This document shows, piece by piece, positions 57,195 to 64,000 of a stretch of 64,000 nt of DNA; positions within the stretch are counted from its first letter, which is position 1; the number at the start of each line of letters is the position of its first letter. The stretch is from Effusibacillus pohliae DSM 22757 (GTDB lineage Bacteria; Bacillota; Bacilli; Tumebacillales; Effusibacillaceae): positions 1 through 64,000 of the forward strand of contig NZ_AQXL01000125.1 in assembly GCF_000376225.1 (NCBI RefSeq), in the 5' to 3' direction. A model generated the notes under the pieces. It had not been told where the DNA came from. It did not search any database and saw nothing but the letters and a program-made list of their open reading frames with translations. The translations under genes were made by a program, and so were the position numbers.

Positions 57195-57333
57195 CAGGTA
57201 TCCCTCCATTTTGTAGGATATACAACTTCCACCGATGTATGTGGCAACGCCGATATTGCAAACGTTAAGATCAGGGGGATGTCATATGCATAAATGGAAG
57301 GAAGCCTGTGTTGTGAAATCGGAGGAACCGTAT

Positions 57334-57609
57334 ATGCATCCGTCTCAGCAGACAAGCGGTCTTGCCCGCATCCGGGCGGCTTATCCCGGGCTGTCGCCGA
57401 AGTTTCAGGCGATCGCCGACTGGGCGACCGGTTCCGGTATTTCGCCGATCGTCCTCGGTTGGCTGATTGCCGCGTTGATTCGGGTGGCGACCGGTTCGGC
57501 GACCGTTTCAATGACAACCGCTACCGGCATTGTGGCTCCGATTGCGGCGGCGATGCCTGGGGTCAGCAAAGAATGGAAGGGGATGAACAATCGATGCAGT
57601 TGGGGATGA
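57334..57609 (+). pseudogene. Chimeric rpiR::gntP remnant
   Basis: 91 aa open frame. Residues 1-31 (LARIRAAYPGLSPKFQAIAD) match the start of RpiR/MurR-type regulators; from about residue 36 ISPIVLGWLIAALIRVATGS and ATVSMTTATGIVAPIAAAMP match the interior of GntP-type gluconate permeases. An in-frame deletion fused the two. GGAGGAACC before ATG 57334 is intact, so a peptide may still be made. It overlaps gnd. Confidence 0.75.
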
Positions 57610-58490
57610 TCGGCCTCGGAAAAATGGGCTACAACCTGGTCCTAAATCTGCTTGATCACAACCATAGCGTGGTCGCATATGACGTCAATCCGGAACCGGC
57701 CCGTCAATTGGCGGAACAAGGAGCGGTTGCGGCCGCCTCGATAGAAGAGCTGGTTAGCAAGCTGCAAGCGCCGCGGATCGTGTGGATCATGGTGCCGGCG
57801 GGAGAAATCGTCGATTCGGTGATCGACACAGTACTGCCGCTGCTTGCCAAAGGGGATATCATCGTCGAAGGCGGCAACTCGTATTACAAAGATTCGATCC
57901 GACGTGCCGAAAAATTGCGTGAGCACGGCATCCATTTTCTCGATGTGGGAACATCCGGCGGCATGGAAGGGGCCCGCCACGGCGCATGCCTGATGATTGG
58001 CGGCGACAGGCATGCGTTCGCGCGGGTGGAGCCGATTTTCCGCGACATTTCGGTGAAAAACGGCTATCTGTACGCCGGTCCGAACGGCAGCGGCCACTTT
58101 CTGAAAATGGTACACAACGGAATCGAGTACGGTATGATGCAAGCGATCGCCGAAGGGTTTGAGGTGCTAAACAAGAGCCAGTTTGACTTTGACTATGAGG
58201 CGGTGGCGCGCGTCTGGGCAAACGGCTCCGTGATCCGCGGCTGGCTGATGGAACTAACGGAACGGGCGTTTTCCAAGGATCCGAAGCTGGCGGGCATCCG
58301 CGGTGTGATGCACTCGTCCGGCGAAGGCAAGTGGACGGTGGAGACGGCGCTGGAACTGCAGGCCAACGTTCCGGTGATTGCCATGTCCCTGCTGATGCGC
58401 TACCGCTCCCTGGAGGAAGACACATTCCACGGCAAAGTGGTGGCCTCACTGCGCAACGAATTCGGCGGTCATGCGGTTGAGAAAAAATAA
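57594..58490 (+). CDS. gnd: 6-phosphogluconate dehydrogenase, short NAD-type
   Basis: 298 aa, the short GntZ/YqeC-like branch. N-terminal Rossmann motif LGMIGLGKMGYNLVLNL; DVGTSGGMEGARHGACLMIG and GSGHFLKMVHNGIEYGMMQA are catalytic signatures. It oxidatively decarboxylates 6-phosphogluconate to ribulose-5-phosphate. It is the only intact gluconate-related gene left; its start overlaps the chimeric remnant. Confidence 0.9.
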   Translation: MQLGMIGLGKMGYNLVLNLLDHNHSVVAYDVNPEPARQLAEQGAVAAASIEELVSKLQAPRIVWIMVPAGEIVDSVIDTVLPLLAKGDIIVEGGNSYYKDSIRRAEKLREHGIHFLDVGTSGGMEGARHGACLMIGGDRHAFARVEPIFRDISVKNGYLYAGPNGSGHFLKMVHNGIEYGMMQAIAEGFEVLNKSQFDFDYEAVARVWANGSVIRGWLMELTERAFSKDPKLAGIRGVMHSSGEGKWTVETALELQANVPVIAMSLLMRYRSLEEDTFHGKVVASLRNEFGGHAVEKK

Positions 58491-58505
58491 ATGCAGGTTT
58501 GCACC

Positions 58506-58538
58506 AAGGCTTGGCGCGTTCACTTCGCCGAGCCTTTT
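58506..58538 (+). terminator. Terminator of gnd
   Basis: AAGGCTTGGCG with CGCCGAGCCTT (one wobble pair), then TTTTC. Confidence 0.8.
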
Positions 58539-58638
58539 CTCATCCTTCGGCACGTTTCGTTGACATCCAAACCACAAAACAAAATTTTTCGAATAAAGAA
58601 GGAATATCGAACATTCGGTAGAAGTATAAAGATGCGGA

Positions 58639-58655
58639 CATCAGGTTGTCTGATG
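58639..58655 (+). promoter_or_regulatory. Inverted repeat before the FadR-type regulator
   Basis: CATCAG, 5 bp, CTGATG, 53 bp before the gene. Likely operator of the GntR/FadR regulator. Confidence 0.5.
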
Positions 58656-58707
58656 AGCAGATCGGTTTTGACGGAGGTACGCTCACCCTGCAGGAAGGGA
58701 GGTTGCC

Positions 58708-59418
58708 ATGCGAGAAGTCAAGCCCATCCGCAGAAAAAAAGTATCGGAAGAAGTCGTCGAAGAAATCAAGCGGTTGATCGAACAAGGAGAGCTCCCGTCC
58801 GACAGCAAACTGCCTTCGGAAAAGGAGCTGAGCGACATATTCGGTGTCGGCCGCTCCAGTATCCGTGAGGCGCTGAGCATGCTGGCGGCTGCCCGGATCA
58901 TCGAAACGCGGCAGGGGGAAGGCACCTTTGTGCGAAAAGTCGATCTCAGCGACTACATTCACCCGTTAGTCCTTTCGATCGTCGCAAAAAAGGAACAAAC
59001 GCTGCATTTGCTGGAGACCCGCAAAATCATTGAGTTGGGCACCGTCGAACTGGCAGCTCTGCGCGCCGATGAACAGGATCTGAAAGAAATGAAGAAGGCG
59101 CTGCTCGATTTTGAGCACCAGCTGGAAATGGGGGAAGCCGGCGTGGAGGCTGATTTCGCCTTTCATCGGGCGGTTGCCATCGCGTCGAAAAACCCGATTT
59201 TGATTCAGGTGTTCGACAACCTGTCACCAGTGCTGAAACAGAGTCTTGACTATACCCTCTATCAAAATATCGGAAATCTGGAAAAACGAAGAAGTGTGCT
59301 GCAAGAGCACAAGCAGATTTTGGTGTGCGTCGAGAAACGCGATTTGCAAGGCGCGGTTGCCTGCATGCGGCAGCACCTTGAAAACGTGCGCCAAAAGCTG
59401 CTGGCGCTAAAAGAGTGA
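58708..59418 (+). CDS. GntR-family regulator, FadR/FCD subfamily
   Basis: 236 aa. N-terminal winged helix (SKLPSEKELSDIFGVGRSSI, REALSMLAAARIIETRQGEG) and C-terminal FCD domain (residues 90-230) with metal-binding residues (FHRAVAIASKNP, HKQILVCVEKRD). FCD regulators sense small carboxylates. It is encoded directly upstream of the ABC transporter and probably controls it. ATG 58708 after GAAGGGAGG. Confidence 0.9.
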   Translation: MREVKPIRRKKVSEEVVEEIKRLIEQGELPSDSKLPSEKELSDIFGVGRSSIREALSMLAAARIIETRQGEGTFVRKVDLSDYIHPLVLSIVAKKEQTLHLLETRKIIELGTVELAALRADEQDLKEMKKALLDFEHQLEMGEAGVEADFAFHRAVAIASKNPILIQVFDNLSPVLKQSLDYTLYQNIGNLEKRRSVLQEHKQILVCVEKRDLQGAVACMRQHLENVRQKLLALKE

Positions 59419-59437
59419 AAAATGGGAGGTCAATGTG

Positions 59438-60547
59438 ATGAAACGATGGATCGGGATTGGACTTGGACTTGTGCTGACGATGGCGGCGCTGGCCGGGTGC
59501 GGGGTGCCCAACGCGAAACCGCCCGGCGAGGCAAAACCGACCAATTCGTCGTCCGACAATGCGACGGAGATAACGGTTGCCGCGAACGGAGGCAAAATCG
59601 AAAAGGCGATCCGCGAAGTGATTGCGCCGAAATTTAAAGAAAAGTATGGCATCAAGGTAAACTTCGTAGCCGGGTTGTCAGGAGAAATCCTGTCAAAAGT
59701 CGAACTGCAGAAAAACGCGCCGCAGTACGACGTCGCGATGTACGTGCCGCTTGACGTGCAGCGAGCGGCCGACAAAGGGCTGACCGAGCAGCTGGATCAA
59801 TCGGCGATTCCCAACATGGCGAAGGTCGACCCGCGGTTTGTCGCGGTGGATAAAGTCGGAGTGCCTGTATTCGGGTTGGTGATCGCACCTGCATACAATA
59901 CGAAAACGTTCGAGAAAAACGGCTGGGCGCCGATTACGTCCTGGAACGATCTGATTCGCCCCGACTACAAAGGCAAAACGGCGTTCGCCGACATCGCCAA
60001 CGACTGGGGATTTGCCCTGCTCTATAATCTGGCGAACGCAAACGGCGGCAGCCTCGACAATCTGGAACCCGGACTGCAAAAGGCGAAACAACTCGCCAGC
60101 TATTCGGACACGTTCTACAAAAACTCCACCCAGATGATGCCCGCCGTGCAACAAGGGGCTGCCGACGTGACCGTGATGGGCAGCTACGCGATCGCCGAAC
60201 TGGTCGATTCCGGCGTACCGCTGAAAATGGTGATCCCCAAGGAAGGGGCGCCGCTGCAAGCGTTCAGCGCAACAGTTGTGAAAAACGCCCCGCATAAAAA
60301 AGCGGCGATGGATTTTATCAATTTCCTGATCAGCGAAGAGTCGCAGCAGCAGATTGCGGAAAGCGGTTTCTACCCGGTTCTGAAAGGGATGAAAGTGGCA
60401 CCCAAATATGAAGCGTCGATCGGTTTGAAAGACAGCGATTCCGTCTTCCGGCCGGATGTCAAGAAACTGTCTGAGATCCGGGCGCAGTGGACGGACCGAT
60501 GGTCGAAAGAGGTCACACCGGAACTGGGCAAGAACGTGAAAAAATAG
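59438..60547 (+). CDS. PotD/AfuA-like ABC substrate-binding lipoprotein
   Basis: 369 aa with lipobox LAGCG (about residue 21), then a bacterial periplasmic-binding-protein fold of the spermidine/putrescine or iron type (GIKVNFVAGLSGEILSKVEL, WNDLIRPDYKGKTAFADIAN, VMGSYAIAELVDSG). The ligand is not evident. ATG 59438 has GGGAGG 8 bp upstream; GTG 59435 is possible. Confidence 0.88.
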   Translation: MKRWIGIGLGLVLTMAALAGCGVPNAKPPGEAKPTNSSSDNATEITVAANGGKIEKAIREVIAPKFKEKYGIKVNFVAGLSGEILSKVELQKNAPQYDVAMYVPLDVQRAADKGLTEQLDQSAIPNMAKVDPRFVAVDKVGVPVFGLVIAPAYNTKTFEKNGWAPITSWNDLIRPDYKGKTAFADIANDWGFALLYNLANANGGSLDNLEPGLQKAKQLASYSDTFYKNSTQMMPAVQQGAADVTVMGSYAIAELVDSGVPLKMVIPKEGAPLQAFSATVVKNAPHKKAAMDFINFLISEESQQQIAESGFYPVLKGMKVAPKYEASIGLKDSDSVFRPDVKKLSEIRAQWTDRWSKEVTPELGKNVKK

Positions 60548-60565
60548 AGAAAGAGGAGACGGAAC

Positions 60566-61666
60566 ATGCAGGCGCTGACGCATGACGTGGAACTACGCGG
60601 GGTTTACAAACGAATTGGCTCAAACGTGATCCTGGGCGGTATCGATCTGGAGGTCAAGCAGGGTGAATTGCTCACCTTGCTTGGCCCTTCCGGTTGCGGC
60701 AAAACGTCAACGCTCAACGTGATTGCGGGATTTCTCGACATCGACCAGGGGGATGTGTTTATCAAAGGACGGCGTGTCAATCACGTTCCCGCATACAAGC
60801 GAGGTTTGGGAATGGTGTTCCAGACGTACTCGTTGTTCCCGCATATGACCGTGTATGAAAATCTCGATTTTGGCCTGTCCCTGCATAAAGTGCCGAAAGA
60901 GGAGAAAAAACGGCGTATCCGGCAAGCGTTGGAACTGGTGAAAATGAACGGGCTGGAAGACCGGTATCCGCGCGAAATGTCGGGCGGCCAGCGGCAGCGC
61001 GTCGCCATCGCCCGGGCGCTGGTGGTGCAGCCGACGCTGTTGCTGCTCGACGAGCCGCTGAGCAATCTTGACGCCAAGCTGCGCCACGAATTGCGGGCCG
61101 AAATCAAACGGCTGCAAAAAGAAGTGGGCGTCACCACCATTTTCGTCACGCACGACCAGGAGGAAGCGCTCTCGATGTCCGACCGGATCGTCGTGATGAA
61201 TCAGGGCAAGATTGAACAGGTTGGAACGCCGACTGAAATCTATGCCCATCCGCAGACCGAATTTGTCTTTCAGTTTATCGGAAAATCAAACCAACTGCAC
61301 GGCAGGGTGAGATCGCTCGACAGCCGGATGATCAGCGTGGAGCTGGCGGACGGCGGCCAGGTGCTGGTCGAAGCGGAGAATGTGATGGGACCGGACCGCA
61401 CCTGTGCGGCGGGGGATGCGGTCAAGCTCTACATCCGCCCGGAAAAGCTGACGATCCAGCAGGCGAAAAACCCGAATCCACACTCCAATGCGCACACCGC
61501 TACGATCACCCAGATGAATTACCTGGGCTCCGCCTGGGAAATCGAAGTGTCACTGCTGGGCGAACGGATGCAGGTGCTGCATCCCTCGATCGAAGCGGGC
61601 TGGACGATAGGAACTGAGGTGATGGTCGGATGGAACCCGTCAGACATGATGGCCGTCAAGAAATAA
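60566..61666 (+). CDS. PotA-like ABC ATP-binding protein with TOBE domain
   Basis: 366 aa. Walker A GPSGCGKT, FQTYSLFPHMTV, LSGGQRQR-like MSGGQRQRVAIARAL, LLLDEPLSNLD, FVTHDQEEALSMSDR, then a C-terminal TOBE/OB domain (MISVELADGGQVLVEAENVM, IRPEKLTIQQ). It powers the transporter. Its last codons overlap the next gene. Confidence 0.92.
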   Translation: MQALTHDVELRGVYKRIGSNVILGGIDLEVKQGELLTLLGPSGCGKTSTLNVIAGFLDIDQGDVFIKGRRVNHVPAYKRGLGMVFQTYSLFPHMTVYENLDFGLSLHKVPKEEKKRRIRQALELVKMNGLEDRYPREMSGGQRQRVAIARALVVQPTLLLLDEPLSNLDAKLRHELRAEIKRLQKEVGVTTIFVTHDQEEALSMSDRIVVMNQGKIEQVGTPTEIYAHPQTEFVFQFIGKSNQLHGRVRSLDSRMISVELADGGQVLVEAENVMGPDRTCAAGDAVKLYIRPEKLTIQQAKNPNPHSNAHTATITQMNYLGSAWEIEVSLLGERMQVLHPSIEAGWTIGTEVMVGWNPSDMMAVKK

Positions 61667-62568
61667 CCGCCCTGCAGTCACAGCCGGCCGTTGCAAGAAA
61701 GCGCAGGAACTGGAAAAAGTATCTGTACGCCGTGTTGCTGTTGCTGCCGCTGTTGTTGTTTACCATCGGCTTCTTTGTGGTGCCGATGCTTTATATCCTG
61801 TATTTGAGCTTTATTGACACGGAAGGTCTGGGCGGGGCCAATGCGGTGTACAGCATCGGCAATTATGTCCGGTTTTTCACCGATCCCTATTACCTGCACT
61901 CGCTCTGGCTGACGATCAAAGTGAGCCTGTACACGGTGATCGTGTCGCTCTTGCTCGGCTATCCGGTCGCGCTGACGATGGCAAAATGCTCTCCCCGTGT
62001 CCGGGGGCTGCTGGCCCTGTTGGTAGCGTCGCCTCTCTTGATCAGCATCGTGGTCCGCAATTTTGGCTGGTATTTGCTTCTGCTGCCAAACGGCACGGTC
62101 AACCAACTGGTATCAGGCCTTGGCATCACCCATTCGCCGCTGAAACTTTTGTTTTCGGAAGCGGGGGTTGTCATCGGTTTGTCGAACGCGTATCTGCCGT
62201 TTATGATTTTGTCAATCGCCACCAGTCTGTACAACATTGACCCGTCGCTCGAAAAAGCGGGCGCGATTCTCGGCGCCAGTCCGTTCCGCTCGTTTGTATC
62301 GATCACCTTGCCGCTCAGCCTGCCCGGCATCGTGTCCGGAATCGTGCTGGTGTTCAGCATGTCGATGAGCGCGTACGTGACTCCCGCCCTGATGGGGGGA
62401 GCGAATGTGCCGATGCTGCCGGTGGTGGCGTATGACCAGATCATCCATCTGCTGCGCTGGACTTACGGCTCGGCCGTTTCGTATGTACTGCTCGGCATCA
62501 CGTTGGCAAGCGTCACGATTTTTACGAGAATCATGGAAAGAGGACGGTATCGGGAGGTGTTTCGCTAA
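61630..62568 (+). CDS. PotB-like ABC permease
   Basis: 312 aa, six helices. BPD_transp_1 with EAA loop EKAGAILGASPFRSFVSITL. ATG 61630 has GAGGTGATGG upstream and overlaps the ATPase gene by 37 bp. N-terminal 25 residues are extra and charged. Confidence 0.88.
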   Translation: MEPVRHDGRQEITALQSQPAVARKRRNWKKYLYAVLLLLPLLLFTIGFFVVPMLYILYLSFIDTEGLGGANAVYSIGNYVRFFTDPYYLHSLWLTIKVSLYTVIVSLLLGYPVALTMAKCSPRVRGLLALLVASPLLISIVVRNFGWYLLLLPNGTVNQLVSGLGITHSPLKLLFSEAGVVIGLSNAYLPFMILSIATSLYNIDPSLEKAGAILGASPFRSFVSITLPLSLPGIVSGIVLVFSMSMSAYVTPALMGGANVPMLPVVAYDQIIHLLRWTYGSAVSYVLLGITLASVTIFTRIMERGRYREVFR

Positions 62569-63362
62569 TGAAAGTCACCGGAAAAATCAGGGTTGCGGTG
62601 GCTGCGATCAGTCTGGTCTATATCCTGATCCCGTTGATCGTCACGATCCCGGCGTCTTTTACAAGCGCAAGCTATCCCAGTTTTCCGCCGCACGGATTTT
62701 CGCTGCAGTGGTATGCGAAATTGCTGGAGCGACCGGAGTTTGTTGAGGCTTTCTGGAACAGCGTCAAGTTTGCTTTCCTGGCTGCTTTCTTTTCCGTGCT
62801 GCTGGGCACCCTGGGCGGGATCGCGATTGCCAAGTACGACATTCCGGGCAAAAGCTACCTGGTGTCGCTGCTGACCTCCCCGTTGACGGTACCGCAGCTG
62901 GTACTGGGGATCGCCCTGCTGATTTACTTTACGCCGATGCTGCTGGCGGGGACGCCGACCGGATTTTTGATCGCCCATATCGTCATCTGTGTGCCGTATG
63001 TGATCCGGTTTGTGCTGACCGGATTGAGCGGTTTTGATTACACCTTGGAACGGGCGGCGGCCATTCTCGGGGCCAGTCCAATCACCGTTTTCTGGCGGGT
63101 GACGCTGCCGCTGATTCGGCCGGCGATCCTGTCCGGGGCCCTGTTCTCCTTTTTGACTTCGTTCGATAATGTAACTGTATCGCTGTTTATGGTATCTTCC
63201 GATATGCGAACGTTGCCGCTCGAGATTTTTTCGAACATGCAGGATGCGTACAGTCCGATCGTCGCCTCTGTGTCTAGTGTCGTGATTCTGATATCGGTGG
63301 TGCTGATCCTGATCCTCGAGAAAATTCACGGAGTCGGACGGCTGTTGGGGAGCGCACATTGA
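62568..63362 (+). CDS. PotC-like ABC permease
   Basis: 264 aa, six helices. EAA loop RAAAILGASPITVFWRVTLP. ATG 62568 overlaps the stop of the PotB-like gene (TAATG). Together with PotB it forms the heterodimeric channel. Confidence 0.9.
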   Translation: MKVTGKIRVAVAAISLVYILIPLIVTIPASFTSASYPSFPPHGFSLQWYAKLLERPEFVEAFWNSVKFAFLAAFFSVLLGTLGGIAIAKYDIPGKSYLVSLLTSPLTVPQLVLGIALLIYFTPMLLAGTPTGFLIAHIVICVPYVIRFVLTGLSGFDYTLERAAAILGASPITVFWRVTLPLIRPAILSGALFSFLTSFDNVTVSLFMVSSDMRTLPLEIFSNMQDAYSPIVASVSSVVILISVVLILILEKIHGVGRLLGSAH

Positions 63363-63403
63363 TAAACGACAATGTGAATCGACATTGGCTGGAAGGTGTC
63401 TGT

Positions 63404-64000
63404 ATGGAACTCCCTTTGATGTATCCGGTCCGGCAAAAGTTTGACGGGCAAGCGATTGCGGACGTCGCAGCAAAAGTGCGTCAGGAATTGGAAAAAGCCG
63501 TCTTTCTGACCTCCGTCCGACCCGGCGCCACAATCGCCGTGACGGCGGGCAGCCGGGGGATCGCCAACATCGTCGAGATTCTGCGGGCTGTCTGTCAGGT
63601 GTTGCGTGAACGGGAGGCAGTCCCGTTTCTCGTTCCGAGCATGGGAAGTCACGGGGGAGGCACACCTGCCGGACAGATCGAGGCGTTGCAAGCGCTCGGC
63701 ATCACGGAAGCAGCGGTGGGGGCCCCAATCCGGGCTACGACGGAGGTGGTGGAACTGGGGCAGCTGCCGGACGGAACGCCGGTGTTTCAGAACCGGTTGG
63801 CGTATGAAAGCGACGGCATCGTGGTCATCAACCGGATCAAACCCCATACGTCGTTCAAGGGCTGCGTGGAAAGCGGGTTGTGCAAAATGCTGGTGGTGGG
63901 GCTTGGCAACCCAGCCGGGGCTGCCAATCTCCACCGTTTTGGCGTGCGGGGGCTGCGCGAACTGATTGTGCCGATGGCCCGGATCGTGCTGGAAAAAAGC
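63404..64000 (+). CDS. LarA-like (DUF2088) protein, 5' part
   Basis: 199 codons in frame to the window end; no stop reached. VPSMGSHGGGTPAGQIEALQ, GTPVFQNRLAYESDGIVVIN and RIKPHTSFKGCVESGLCKML fit the DUF2088/lactate-racemase-like family. Members of the LarA branch use a nickel-pincer cofactor to racemise 2-hydroxy acids. ATG 63404 after GGAAGGTG. It follows the transporter and may act on the imported compound. Confidence 0.75.
   Translation, partial: MELPLMYPVRQKFDGQAIADVAAKVRQELEKAVFLTSVRPGATIAVTAGSRGIANIVEILRAVCQVLREREAVPFLVPSMGSHGGGTPAGQIEALQALGITEAAVGAPIRATTEVVELGQLPDGTPVFQNRLAYESDGIVVINRIKPHTSFKGCVESGLCKMLVVGLGNPAGAANLHRFGVRGLRELIVPMARIVLEKS

Noticed and set aside
1-64000. Prophage, CRISPR-Cas or known defence system
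   Set aside because: No phage structural genes, integrase, cas genes or recognised defence modules were found; the only mobile elements are the intron copies and one IS.

Overview
The window reads as chromosome of an endospore-forming, moderately GC-rich Bacillota. Supporting signs are Sda (the replication-to-sporulation checkpoint protein), a YtaF-type sporulation membrane protein, an SLH surface protein, lipoboxes and strong GGAGG ribosome-binding sites, frequent GTG/TTG starts, a KimA potassium transporter under a c-di-AMP riboswitch, and an M-box. FixABCX and the cobinamide-salvage operon fit Alicyclobacillaceae-like genera (Effusibacillus/Tumebacillus/Kyrpidia type), but the genus is inference. 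No rRNA, tRNA or CRISPR array was seen.

Layout. 1-271: 3' end of a group IIC intron. 264-6745: cobC, then cobT-cbiZ-cobU-cbiB-cobS-cobD (cobinamide salvage and nucleotide-loop assembly). 6738-8797: SCO lipoprotein, AtpZ-like protein, unknowns. 8981-10944: an M42 peptidase ghost carrying an IS3-family element, then a DnaA-box cluster in front of sda. 11489-16500: SLH protein, secreted Gln-rich protein, Uma2, queF and small proteins. 16625-27507: MacAB-type efflux system, then a cell-surface/Tat operon (C39 peptidase, DUF1800, DUF1501, DUF2334/FG-GAP, TatC) and a polysaccharide deacetylase. 27516-31222: intron remnant and an M-box-preceded NitT/TauT-type ABC transporter on the minus strand. 31326-36772: DedA, XRE-DUF1232, LCP, a degenerate SCO-like protein and KimA with its riboswitch. 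36988-45493: two SEDS proteins, YtaF, a gluzincin, TatA and a two-component system. 45558-51702: DedA, PIG-L deacetylase and fixABCX. 51703-58538: lipoprotein, cold-shock protein, DHA2 efflux with PadR, speD with a structured leader, and a decayed gluconate locus with intact gnd. 58639-64000: FadR-type regulator, PotABC-like ABC transporter and a LarA-like protein that runs off the end.

The most unusual signal is a promoter architecture repeated four times with identical geometry: two TTCC half-sites 11 bp apart, then a TANANT -10 hexamer exactly 27 bp from the first half-site. It precedes macAB (16625), the C39...TatC operon (20337), a rodA-type gene (37467) and tatA plus a two-component system (43054). 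It lacks a -35 hexamer, so it looks like an activator-dependent envelope/secretion regulon, with the OmpR-type regulator encoded beside tatA as the obvious candidate.

The window is also rich in gene ghosts: the IS-bearing M42 gene, an sdpR/SdpI-type locus reduced to operator and stub, an rpiR::gntP chimera, a DUF2653 gene frameshifted by a 7-bp duplication, and intron copies whose 3' ends now supply the stop codons of convergent genes. Regulatory RNAs are a c-di-AMP riboswitch, an M-box, a structured speD leader of unknown class and a possible small pseudoknot before queF.
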